64,000 nucleotides of DNA from Deferribacteres bacterium (GTDB lineage: Bacteria; Zhuqueibacterota; Zhuqueibacteria; Zhuqueibacterales; Geothermadaptataceae), in assembly GCA_020633655.1 (NCBI GenBank), contig JACKDF010000007.1, positions 62,001 through 126,000 of the forward strand, given 5' to 3'. Below the pieces are notes generated by a model that did not search any database, was not told where the DNA came from, and saw only the letters and a program-made list of their open reading frames with translations. Below, in pieces: positions 57,201-64,000 of this stretch (position 1 is the stretch's first letter; every line of letters starts with the position of its first letter). The translations under genes and the position numbers were made by a program.

Positions 57201-58047
57201 CGGTGAGTTTTGTTTGCGAGCGCCCTGCGACAGGAAATTCTGGAAGAAAAACTTTAATGTCTGTAAAATCAAGTTTATCGGCATCAACAAAAAAATCAAT
57301 TTCATTGATGTTTGTGTTGGCGTAGGTGAATTTTCCCCGTAAGCGACTGTTTTCTGTCTCAATTTCCAGGTTATCGATGGTTAATTTGTTTTCATCGTAT
57401 GCAAGACTGAAAGCTATTTTTTGAAGCAAAAATTTTGGTTCTTGTGTACGAAGTTTCAAATTTCGCATTGCAAGATTAAGCATTTCGCCCTTGTATTGCG
57501 CATCGAGTTGAAGATCCAGGGATGAAATTCGTTCCGGTATTGCACTTATTTTATTCAGTGGTGAAAATATAATGGAAGCATCTCTCACTTGCATATCGTT
57601 CAAAATAAACGACCAGTTTATCGGTTGAGCTGCTGTATCTGCTGTTGCGACAAGTGTATCTTCCCGGATTATATGCTGAAAATTCCAGGTACTATCTGCT
57701 CTTTGCCGCAAAATAACACATAACGAATCCACGTCGAGCACCTGTATTCGCATTTGTTTTTGCAACAAACTTTTTGGTACGATGCGAAAATTGAGTGATG
57801 GCAGATATAAGAGTGTATCCCCTTCTTGCTGGATAAGCAGCCTGTCCAACGCAAAGCTGGTAATGAGATTCCCGTCAATTTTGCCTAGAGAAATTGAAGC
57901 AACGAGGTTTTTATTGGCCACATCAACAAGTTCATCTCTTAGCCAGTTTTTGAAAAAGCGTGTTTGTGTGGTGACTACGGCAGTAACTATGAGCGCTAAC
58001 ACGAAGAAAACGATTGCCAGGAGTATTTTAAATATTCTCTTTTTCAT
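54211..58047 (-). CDS. tamB: TamB-like translocation/assembly module protein (AsmA-like, DUF490)
   Basis: 1278 aa. An N-terminal inner-membrane anchor (ILLAIVFFVLALIVTAVVTT) is followed by a very long periplasmic beta-taco/AsmA-like region, and a C-terminal DUF490 domain with GNYDFLGKSFKIEKGEFTLD, SYIVFGRN, QLAAAQLTKTLGKKLSLDV and VGRYISDNIFISIQQ. TamB spans the periplasm and moves proteins or lipids toward the outer membrane with TamA. It begins five bases after the Omp85 gene, supporting the pair. Length fits the family. Confidence 0.92.
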   Translation of the reverse strand: MKKRIFKILLAIVFFVLALIVTAVVTTQTRFFKNWLRDELVDVANKNLVASISLGKIDGNLITSFALDRLLIQQEGDTLLYLPSLNFRIVPKSLLQKQMRIQVLDVDSLCVILRQRADSTWNFQHIIREDTLVATADTAAQPINWSFILNDMQVRDASIIFSPLNKISAIPERISSLDLQLDAQYKGEMLNLAMRNLKLRTQEPKFLLQKIAFSLAYDENKLTIDNLEIETENSRLRGKFTYANTNINEIDFFVDADKLDFTDIKVFLPEFPVAGRSQTKLTGHLAGDSLFADLTMRVQQQRLHLQAMIPDIIGFNNYKCTVEIANLNTGYWLQNDTLKANINGKLKLTGSGLSPDTAFAHVDAAFYNMAILDRRLDSLYTKINYTAGDVNGDLKMKAPTGNFTLSTELNDIFYRQKFDANLTAQHIDLDPLLLSDSLHSDINFKIRLRGRHFDPDSMTCEFHFEGGKSSLLGAQIDTLFSWGSWVTDAGKIDTLRLESPLGQFFLAGDLGLSSDNQIRFHGDLGDLQWVEKKIEADTLKAAGAFSGQIQGKLQALVLKGNYDFNNIQYDEIAIGNARGDFNSNLTNEQISARGQLFVHSLNYAQTGMDTVTIFWGFKDSVFVSNVYLSRQDSIQSQARFSYHLKEIPEIHIADFSTRVKNLYWQNSSRDARILIGPDYYDIHGVHLKSVNQNLYIDGTWSDSSESNLQIRIDSLQIKPIAQLMQIEEELNGTIDTHLRINGNSQKPVINGNLAIKNGTVMEFRFERLQGDFSLMDEKLSWDFILSQDSSRGMQFDGFLPVNPTPGDSGNFILQNEPIRLHAINTRKGGLDLSFLQAFLPDMRNVKGRFLANVKVTNTLENPLPAGSIRVFDGQFGIPRYGVRYKNLQVSVQFDSTDIRIQQFDLQGGNGLLSASGKLAFNDGLQAGMRSAELAVTAENFQVAKNRDIFLIIDAKGRLFGEVAQPRFDGVVKLRRSTFNLTALENSRYVELEQVQPLLEQARLDTSIELKPQNTVKKTESEQTTCEVSDYYKNLKGDLRIEIGRNSWLRSPTLNVEINGELLQSKQSAEFEMPVGAVQVVRGNYDFLGKSFKIEKGEFTLDGGDEVNPLVDLEAVYSIRDADRNKIRIVITGRALDPEIKFYLNTEEIEETNAVSYIVFGRNLEQVSSGERQDLQKGQLLTQLAAAQLTKTLGKKLSLDVIEFQGRSESDAASSITVGRYISDNIFISIQQLIGGDNWETMESLRATLELELRDNIFMQFTKGDEKTTGFDLIWKYQK

Positions 58048-58052
58048 ATAAG

Positions 58053-59897
58053 TTAAAAAGCCTGCCCTACACTAATATGAATAGCAAATTCCGGATTATT
58101 ACCGCGGCTGTTAAGAATTTCTTTGCCAATATCCAGGCGAATTGGGCCGATAGCGGTGAGATATCGAACTCCAAATCCGGTGGCGTAATGGAGTTTTGTC
58201 TCTTCTGAACGTTGTAAGTCCGTATATTTTCCATTCCACACATTGCCAAAATCAAGAAAAAGGACAGAACCGAAATCGTCCCAAACCGGAAATCGCAATT
58301 CCATACTGCCCTCGAAGAGATTGGTTCCCCCTCGCGGTTTTGTCGTTCCCGGGAAGGTTGGCCCCAGGCGCGAGCGGTACCAGCCTCGAACTGACGTGCT
58401 TCCACCCGCATAAAAGAGCTCTTCCTGAGGAAAATCAGGGTTATTACCATAGACATAGCCGTACCCTGCTTTGGCTTTATAAGCTAAAACCACATTCGTA
58501 TAGATTTCACGGTAGCGTTTGGCTTCCAGTTGAATCTTACCAAAAGTACGGCTGTTGAAGCCCAATCCGGAAAAAGTGTAAATTAACGCACTGTACATTC
58601 CGCGGTTTGGCGTAAACAAAGGCTGTGAAGTATCACGGTAGATGTTGATTGTCGCACTCGATTTCGTATAACGCTCATCTGCATCCTGGTATTGCGTTCG
58701 AACGCGTTCAAGTGTGTATGCCAGAGAGCCGCGCGTATATTTCGCCATGATACGAAACAAGGATGTTGTTTGTCCAACGCGCTCTGTTTTAAAAGACTCT
58801 TCGTTTTGTCTGCGGTAAAAGGGTTTTACACTCAAATTATTTTCGGAGTGTAAAAAAGCGGGTTGAATCATTTCCCAGTTCAAAGTGATTGGTTCACGGT
58901 AGGAGTGTTTGAGATAAAGTGTTTGCCGTCGTGCACCACCCAGAAATCCAAGACGCGTTGTCTCTGTATAAGTGCGAAATCGGTCATCCCGTCCCCATCC
59001 GATACCCAATTTTGTCGTCAAACGAGGTGCTTCCTTGACAATAACTTGTACCGGGATGCGGTTATTTTCCAATCGATCTGTTAAAATTTTGATCGTGACG
59101 ACGCTGAACATACCGAGATTGTAAATTTGTTGCCGGGAATTGTGAATACGTTTTGCTTGATAGGTTTGACCGGTTGCAATCGAGAGTTGGTTGCGAATCA
59201 GAGATTTTGGTACTTTGCCATTGCCGATAATTTCGATTTCACCGATTAAGATGCGCAAACCTGGTTGCACAATGAATTTAATGTTTACTGCGTTTGCTTC
59301 TGCTTTGAGCACCGGTAGCGGTTTAATTGTCGCGAAGGGATAACCCCGGTTGTTAAATGCATTGATAATAGTTGCTTTTGCCAGATTCAAATCTTCATCG
59401 CGAAAGCGTCTGTTTTCCAGTTTGCGAATGTTTTGTTTTAGCTTGTCGATGATTTGTTTTGCATTTTTTATGTACGTTGTATCCTGCAACTCAAGCTGCA
59501 TCTCAATCGAGGCTATATGAATTGGATTGCCCTGGCTGAGATAAATTATGATATTTGCAAAACCGGCATCTTCTTCCTCATTTTCTTCTTTAAAATCGAC
59601 ATGAAAACTATCAATTTTTGCGTGAACATAGCCTTCCGTTTTATAAAAATTGATAATTCGATTTAAATCCCGCTGCAAAACATATTCACTATAGCGAGAT
59701 GATTCAGAAGTCCCGGATACTGTTCTGATGATAATATTTTTTTTCTCGGAAAGCTCCATCAGCAACTTGAGTTCGGCGTCAGTAAAGGCTGTATTGCCGT
59801 TAAATTTTATTTTATTTATTGTTAAGCCTTCCTGCGCCTGCGAAAACATTGGCAGGAAAAAAAATGCAGCTATCAGGAATCGAATTAGGTTTTTCAT
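58053..59897 (-). CDS. TamA/BamA-like Omp85 family outer-membrane protein
   Basis: 614 aa. Signal peptide (FLIAAFFFLPMFSQAQ), POTRA-type domains (INKIKFNGNTAFTDAEL; a later one with GEIEIIGNGKVPKSLIRNQL), and a 16-strand-type barrel with FYAGGSTSVRGWYRSRLGP (the Omp85 VRG(F/Y) motif), LFLDFGNVW and ending NPEFAIHISVGQAF. The upstream position to tamB marks it as the likely TamA partner. It works in the outer membrane. Confidence 0.92.
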   Translation of the reverse strand: MKNLIRFLIAAFFFLPMFSQAQEGLTINKIKFNGNTAFTDAELKLLMELSEKKNIIIRTVSGTSESSRYSEYVLQRDLNRIINFYKTEGYVHAKIDSFHVDFKEENEEEDAGFANIIIYLSQGNPIHIASIEMQLELQDTTYIKNAKQIIDKLKQNIRKLENRRFRDEDLNLAKATIINAFNNRGYPFATIKPLPVLKAEANAVNIKFIVQPGLRILIGEIEIIGNGKVPKSLIRNQLSIATGQTYQAKRIHNSRQQIYNLGMFSVVTIKILTDRLENNRIPVQVIVKEAPRLTTKLGIGWGRDDRFRTYTETTRLGFLGGARRQTLYLKHSYREPITLNWEMIQPAFLHSENNLSVKPFYRRQNEESFKTERVGQTTSLFRIMAKYTRGSLAYTLERVRTQYQDADERYTKSSATINIYRDTSQPLFTPNRGMYSALIYTFSGLGFNSRTFGKIQLEAKRYREIYTNVVLAYKAKAGYGYVYGNNPDFPQEELFYAGGSTSVRGWYRSRLGPTFPGTTKPRGGTNLFEGSMELRFPVWDDFGSVLFLDFGNVWNGKYTDLQRSEETKLHYATGFGVRYLTAIGPIRLDIGKEILNSRGNNPEFAIHISVGQAF

Positions 59898-60120
59898 GCG
59901 AAATTATTTTGTCGCTATTTGAGTCGCTGGTTATTTTAAGATTTGTAATGCTAAAAGTTGTCGAAATAGACAGTGTTTCTTATAACCACAAATTATACCT
60001 GTTATGATAGAAATATCGAACGAGAGAATGAAATTATTTTTTAGAAATTAACGCTTGAACAGGCTTCCAGTTTCCTGCTATTTTAAAAGAAGTGTCCTGG
60101 TTGCAGTTTAGTTTGTCGAG

Positions 60121-60783
60121 TTAAGCGAGCTGATTACCCTGGTCGTTTCCTTCCAGTATTTTATAAAAAAAATCATTCCCCAATTTTTTATCCTTCTGAA
60201 ATCCGATCTTTTTAAGATAGGATATGTGTTTATCCACATCTGAGCGAATTATTAGTTTTGAAATTCTGTTATTGGAAAAAAAGCGCTGCTGTTTCCCAAA
60301 GAGAAAATAAGCACTTTTCAGATCTCGATAGTCGGGAATAACATAATCCATCTTGATTTCCAGAGTGTTTTCAGCTACCGGCTCTCCAATAAACACACCG
60401 ATTGGCATCATATTGCGCAGAATGATAAATACCAGAGGATTCTTGATCTCCTCCGGGTTAAAATGCGGGAAAAAATTTTTTAAGTCATTTTCATAGTATT
60501 TAAAAAAGCGTTGAAGGTACGGAGCGGACAGTCTGCTCTTTTCAAGAATTTCGAAGTAGTTTTTCTGCTTGTGCATCTGAAAAAGATGGTAAATGTCGAT
60601 GAGAACGATGAAGCCATTGAGTAAAAAAACAGGGAAGGCATCGACCAGTAAACCATAAATGGAGAATACTGCAGCTCCGCACAAATTTATCCAGCGCAAT
60701 CGTACAATTGAACGCATTGTCAACGAAATGGCAATGAGTACGGAGCCAAAGTAACCAAATAATTGTATCCAGTTTGTTTCCAT
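60121..60783 (-). CDS. YgjV-like membrane protein with soluble C-terminal domain
   Basis: 220 aa. Residues 1-85 hold about three helices (LFGYFGSVLIAISLTM, LCGAAVFSIYGLLVD, VFLLNGFIVLIDIYHL) of the YgjV/inner-membrane type. Residues 95-215 form a soluble domain with IPDYRDLKSAYFLFGK, IIRSDVDKHISYLKKIGFQK that looks like an acetyltransferase-like (GNAT) fold, but without a clear acetyl-CoA loop. It is 16 bases after an aldehyde dehydrogenase gene. Substrate and role unknown. Confidence 0.7.
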   Translation of the reverse strand: METNWIQLFGYFGSVLIAISLTMRSIVRLRWINLCGAAVFSIYGLLVDAFPVFLLNGFIVLIDIYHLFQMHKQKNYFEILEKSRLSAPYLQRFFKYYENDLKNFFPHFNPEEIKNPLVFIILRNMMPIGVFIGEPVAENTLEIKMDYVIPDYRDLKSAYFLFGKQQRFFSNNRISKLIIRSDVDKHISYLKKIGFQKDKKLGNDFFYKILEGNDQGNQLA

Positions 60784-60799
60784 AATTTAAGTTGTCGAA

Positions 60800-62203
60800 T
60801 TAAAAATATTTGATGAGTAACTTTGTTAGATTGATTTTAAATTTTGTATAAGGAGGCGCAAACAGTTTTAATGGACTCCACTTGTGATGGTAAACAACAG
60901 CACGTTCATGGGAAAAGGCGAGAAAGCCATTTTTCCCGTGGGTACTTCCAAAACCACTCATACCCACACCGCCGAATGGTAAGTTAAATTGCAAATATTG
61001 CCAGCCAAAGTCATTGACCGTCGTTCCCCCTGCGCGTGTCTCGTTCAGTATCCTTTCCACATGTTCATGCTGATGGCTGAAAATATACATCGCCAATGGT
61101 TTGGGCTTGTTGTTTATAATGCGGATCGCATCGTCGATGGTTTCAAAGGGAATAATTGGCAGGAGGGGTCCAAAAATTTCTTCCTCCATTAGCTTGCAAT
61201 CATCCTGGGGGATATTTGTCAGTAAAGTTGGAGCGATGTATAAATCGTCTGCTTGTTTCTCCCCACCAGTGTTTATTTGTGCCCCTTTTGCAACCGCATC
61301 ATTCAACAAGTTTTCAATTCGTTCATAATTTTTACTATTAATGATTCGGGCCAGATTAGGGGATTTCTGAGCTGCAGATGCATCCCCGTATGCATTTCGA
61401 AGGACTCTTTTTAAACTGACAAGCAGGTTGTCCATTTGCGAGTGGTGCACGAGAATGTAGTCCGGTGCAATACACGCCTGGCCACAGTTCATAAATTTAC
61501 CCAGGGCGAGTTTTAGGGCGGCATCGTCAATATCCGCATCCGCGTCAATTATCGATGGTGATTTACCACCAAGTTCCAGCGTGACCGATGCATAATGGTC
61601 TGCAGCGGCCTTCATAACAATTTTTCCAACTTCCGGGCTGCCCGTGAAAAATATGTGATCGAAGGGAAGTTGCAAAAGCTGCTCAGCTACTTCCTTATCA
61701 CCCTGAATGATTGCGGTTTCTCCCCGTGGAAAAACGGCTTCGATAATTTCTTCAATAATTTTTGCAGCATTCGGCGCAAATTCCGAGGGTTTAATAATCG
61801 CACAATTACCGGCCGCAATCGCTGAGACGAGAGGCATGAGGGCGAGATGGATTGGAAAATTCCATGGCGAGATAATCAACACAACACCTTTGGACTCGTA
61901 ACGAATTTCGCTACGGGTAGTTGCGGATAGCAATGTTCGTGAGATCTTTTTCGGGCGCATCCATTTCGAGATGTGACGTATGGTATGGCGAATTTCGTGT
62001 AATGTTAAAAAAGTTTCCGTAAAGTTCGTTTCAAGCTCTGGTTTTCTAAAATCAGCACTGACGGCGTTATTGATTTGTTGCTGTCGCTTTAAGATTTCCC
62101 GTTCTAACAGACGCAGTTTTTTAATACGTTCTTTTGCGGTACTTTTTGCAACTTTTGGTGCATGCTGTTTTTGTTGATAAAACAGTTCAGCAATTGTTTC
62201 CAC
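60800..62203 (-). CDS. Aldehyde dehydrogenase, ALDH3-like
   Basis: 467 aa. SPWNFPIHLALMPLVSAIAAG and KPSEFAPNAA (cofactor site), FFTGSPEVGKIVMKAA, the general-base Glu in VTLELGGKSPSII, the catalytic Cys in NCGQACIAPDYI, and EEIFGPLLPI. The C-terminal basic/hydrophobic part (PPYTKFKINLTKLLIKYF) resembles the membrane-associated ends of ALDH3 fatty-aldehyde enzymes. I chose GTG 62203 because AAGGAG lies six bases ahead; the in-frame TTG 62221 is less likely. Probable substrate: long-chain or aromatic aldehyde. Confidence 0.92.
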   Translation of the reverse strand: METIAELFYQQKQHAPKVAKSTAKERIKKLRLLEREILKRQQQINNAVSADFRKPELETNFTETFLTLHEIRHTIRHISKWMRPKKISRTLLSATTRSEIRYESKGVVLIISPWNFPIHLALMPLVSAIAAGNCAIIKPSEFAPNAAKIIEEIIEAVFPRGETAIIQGDKEVAEQLLQLPFDHIFFTGSPEVGKIVMKAAADHYASVTLELGGKSPSIIDADADIDDAALKLALGKFMNCGQACIAPDYILVHHSQMDNLLVSLKRVLRNAYGDASAAQKSPNLARIINSKNYERIENLLNDAVAKGAQINTGGEKQADDLYIAPTLLTNIPQDDCKLMEEEIFGPLLPIIPFETIDDAIRIINNKPKPLAMYIFSHQHEHVERILNETRAGGTTVNDFGWQYLQFNLPFGGVGMSGFGSTHGKNGFLAFSHERAVVYHHKWSPLKLFAPPYTKFKINLTKLLIKYF

Positions 62204-62390
62204 GACCCTCTCCTTTTTCAATTTTAGGGAATGCCGTATGGGTATTTTGTTTGATAAAGGATAGAAAAATCTATGTATAATTCCAATTGAATTTAATCAC
62301 AAAGCCCCATAATTTCGCTGAAACAAATTTTTGTATTGTTGCGTAGATCTGCACTAAGCGAAATCCAGAAATTTAACCACAGGGCATGTT

Positions 62391-64000
62391 ATGAAAGCTC
62401 TTCTTTCTTTTTCAATTTTACTATTCGTTTGCGTGTTTCAGGCACCACTTTTCCCGCAATCAAGTTCTCCCGATTCGACTTCGAACAGGGGTATTAAAAC
62501 CTGGGATGATGTCGACCCCTCACGCAAAACTGCACTCATGAATCATGTAAAAGAACGTTATTTAGGGAAAAAGGAAACGACATATTTTTTTGAAGGACAT
62601 CAAACCATTCCTTCCGGTGAAAATTTAGATAGTAGTTTGTTGGTGAATGAAGGTGATTTAACTATTGGTGGTCGGATTGATGGCAAAGCCGTTGTAATAA
62701 ATGGCGATGTTCATGTATTATCCTCGGCATTTGTTGGTGATAATATCGTGAGTATTAATGGTAAAATTTACAACGAAGAAGGTTCGAAAATTCGTGGTGA
62801 ATTAATTGAGACGGTCATTCGATCTTCCGTTGCAGCACAAAAAAGGGTGCGATCCTTCCGTGTTCAAAAGTCTTTCAATACTACAAAATCCTCCGATGAA
62901 GGCGAATCCATTGAATGGACAAAAAATTATAACTGGCCTAAAAGAGAGCGCACGGAAAGAAGACGGAACGTTTATTACATGAATCATGAGTATGAAAATT
63001 TAGTGAATGATGATCATGTTGTCTATCGCTATAATCGCGTCGATGGTTTATTTTTGGGCGCAAAATTTCCTCCTGCTCATCGTTTATACTCTGAACCGAT
63101 CAATCTGGATTTAAATGGCTATTTCGGATATGGTTTCGCAGGTAAAGAGTGGCGTTACCGTGGAAATCTTGAACTTGGCTTAGGTGGATACGGCGGGCCT
63201 TTTCTCGGTGCAACACTCTATGATTTAACGGATTCCCAGGACGAATGGATAATTCCCACAGAGGAAAATTCCATCGCAGCAGCACTAATCAAAGAAGATT
63301 TCCAGGATTATTACAAACGACAAGGTTTTGGCTTTTATGCACGGGAAGAAATCGCTTCAGCTTTGGAGTTAAGTGTTGGCTACTACGAGGATGATTATTA
63401 CAGCCTGGAGCGGAATACGAATTGGTCTTTCTTTGGCGGCGACAAGCATTTCCGTTACAATCCACAGATAGATGAGGGTTTGATGAAAACCTATCAAGCA
63501 CAAATCAAACTTGATACCCGTGATGATAAAGAGAGCCCTTATTCCGGTTGGTATTTAGCCGCCTCTGGTATGTGGAATAAATCAAGTACAGAAAGTGCCT
63601 ATGATTACGATCGATATATAGTTGATTTACGACGTTTTATCCCTCTGCGCTACGGTGAAAATTTTGATATTCGTTTGCGCTTGGGAACGGGTCGTGGATA
63701 TATGCCTTTACAACATCTCTTTGATCTTGGGGGCATCTCCACATTACGCGGCTTCAATTACAAATTATTCAGTGGCGATCGACTCGTTTTGGCAAACGTT
63801 GAATATCGCTTCGGTAACCGTTCCAGCCGTTTCAGAGGAAATGGCTTATTTGATCCGTTTAATTTTATTCTTTTTTTCGATACCGGACGAGCATGGTTTG
63901 CAGATTACCACGACAAGTACAATCAGGGATTCAAGCAGTTAAATTGGAGTCTTATGCACTCCAATATTGGAATAGCTTTGACAGATGATGAAGGACGAAT
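62391..64000 (+). CDS. Omp85-like barrel protein with bactofilin-like N-terminal domain (partial)
   Basis: The frame opens at ATG 62391 and is still open at 64000, about 536 codons. Signal peptide (MKALLSFSILLFVCVFQAP). Residues about 65-145 contain short Gly/Asp-spaced beta repeats (NEGDLTIGGRIDGKAVVING, GDNIVSINGKIYN) of the bactofilin/polymer-forming kind. Then a barrel region with IKLDTRDDKESPYSGWY, FDLGGISTLRGFNYK (Omp85 LRGF motif), EYRFGNRSSR and LFFDTGRAWF. It faces the outer membrane; no POTRA domain is evident. Divergent from the ALDH3-like gene. Confidence 0.8.
   Translation, partial: MKALLSFSILLFVCVFQAPLFPQSSSPDSTSNRGIKTWDDVDPSRKTALMNHVKERYLGKKETTYFFEGHQTIPSGENLDSSLLVNEGDLTIGGRIDGKAVVINGDVHVLSSAFVGDNIVSINGKIYNEEGSKIRGELIETVIRSSVAAQKRVRSFRVQKSFNTTKSSDEGESIEWTKNYNWPKRERTERRRNVYYMNHEYENLVNDDHVVYRYNRVDGLFLGAKFPPAHRLYSEPINLDLNGYFGYGFAGKEWRYRGNLELGLGGYGGPFLGATLYDLTDSQDEWIIPTEENSIAAALIKEDFQDYYKRQGFGFYAREEIASALELSVGYYEDDYYSLERNTNWSFFGGDKHFRYNPQIDEGLMKTYQAQIKLDTRDDKESPYSGWYLAASGMWNKSSTESAYDYDRYIVDLRRFIPLRYGENFDIRLRLGTGRGYMPLQHLFDLGGISTLRGFNYKLFSGDRLVLANVEYRFGNRSSRFRGNGLFDPFNFILFFDTGRAWFADYHDKYNQGFKQLNWSLMHSNIGIALTDDEGR

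Noticed and set aside
1..64000. tRNA, rRNA genes and CRISPR arrays
   Set aside because: Scanning the gaps showed no cloverleaf ending in CCA, no rRNA-like segment and no spaced direct repeats; a tRNAscan-type search would be decisive.

Overview
The window reads as chromosome from an uncultured-type Gram-negative bacterium of the FCB side of the tree (Calditrichota/KSB1, Marinimicrobia or Ignavibacteria-like). The reasons are a secreted protein ending in a YQNYPNPFNP-type sorting domain, an outer membrane made with TamA/TamB and Omp85-like barrels, a DUF5723-like barrel paired with a large lipoprotein, and moderate to low GC. This placement is inference; no rRNA or tRNA gene was found. Coding density is high, with short gaps, ATGA and TAATG overlaps and several clear rho-independent terminators.

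Layout. 1-3.3 kb: envelope pair (partial barrel, lipoprotein). 3.7-9.5 kb: a leftward run of polyprenyl synthase, ptsH, ptsI, metK and ahcY ending at a strong hairpin. 9.7-11.8 kb: TolC plus an ABC ATPase. 12-23.5 kb: leftward housekeeping genes: rsmI, a CDP-alcohol phosphatidyltransferase and inositol-phosphate synthase (an inositol-lipid pair), a MATE exporter, tmk, a CtpA-type protease, ppdK, a MtnX-like phosphatase and cca. 23.8-25.4 kb: an ALDH7-type dehydrogenase. 25.8-34.1 kb: a rightward signalling locus, porin / small phosphate-binding-like protein / porin / histidine kinase / response regulator / hybrid kinase with three receiver domains. 34.2-39 kb: an HDOD protein, two overlapping GlgC-type genes (one with a degenerate nucleotide loop) and yjjX.

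39-47.9 kb is an accessory stretch, AT-rich except for GC-rich repeat blocks. It holds a MITE-like palindrome, a secreted protein whose signal-peptide region contains seven 7-base repeats, two Vps62-like genes (the second cut by an amber codon), small lipoproteins, and three copies of a unit made of a sorting-domain tail plus a long hairpin. 47.9-53.3 kb: a nucleoside salvage operon (cdd, udk, tdk, nupC, pnp, MTA/SAH deaminase). 53.4-64 kb: ssb, tamB, tamA, a YgjV-like membrane protein, a second aldehyde dehydrogenase, and a partial Omp85-like barrel with a bactofilin-like N-terminus.

The two observations I rate highest are (i) a heptamer tract that places the best-RBS start codon of a secreted protein out of frame by exactly what one repeat unit would correct, a candidate phase-variable locus, and (ii) the pnp/deaminase junction. 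There the deaminase has no NTG start at its homology-expected N-terminus, and a correctly phased T TTT TTG heptamer in pnp leads into the deaminase frame by a -1 shift. The AhcY, MetK, deaminase, Pnp and MtnX-like genes together suggest recycling of SAH and methylthioadenosine.
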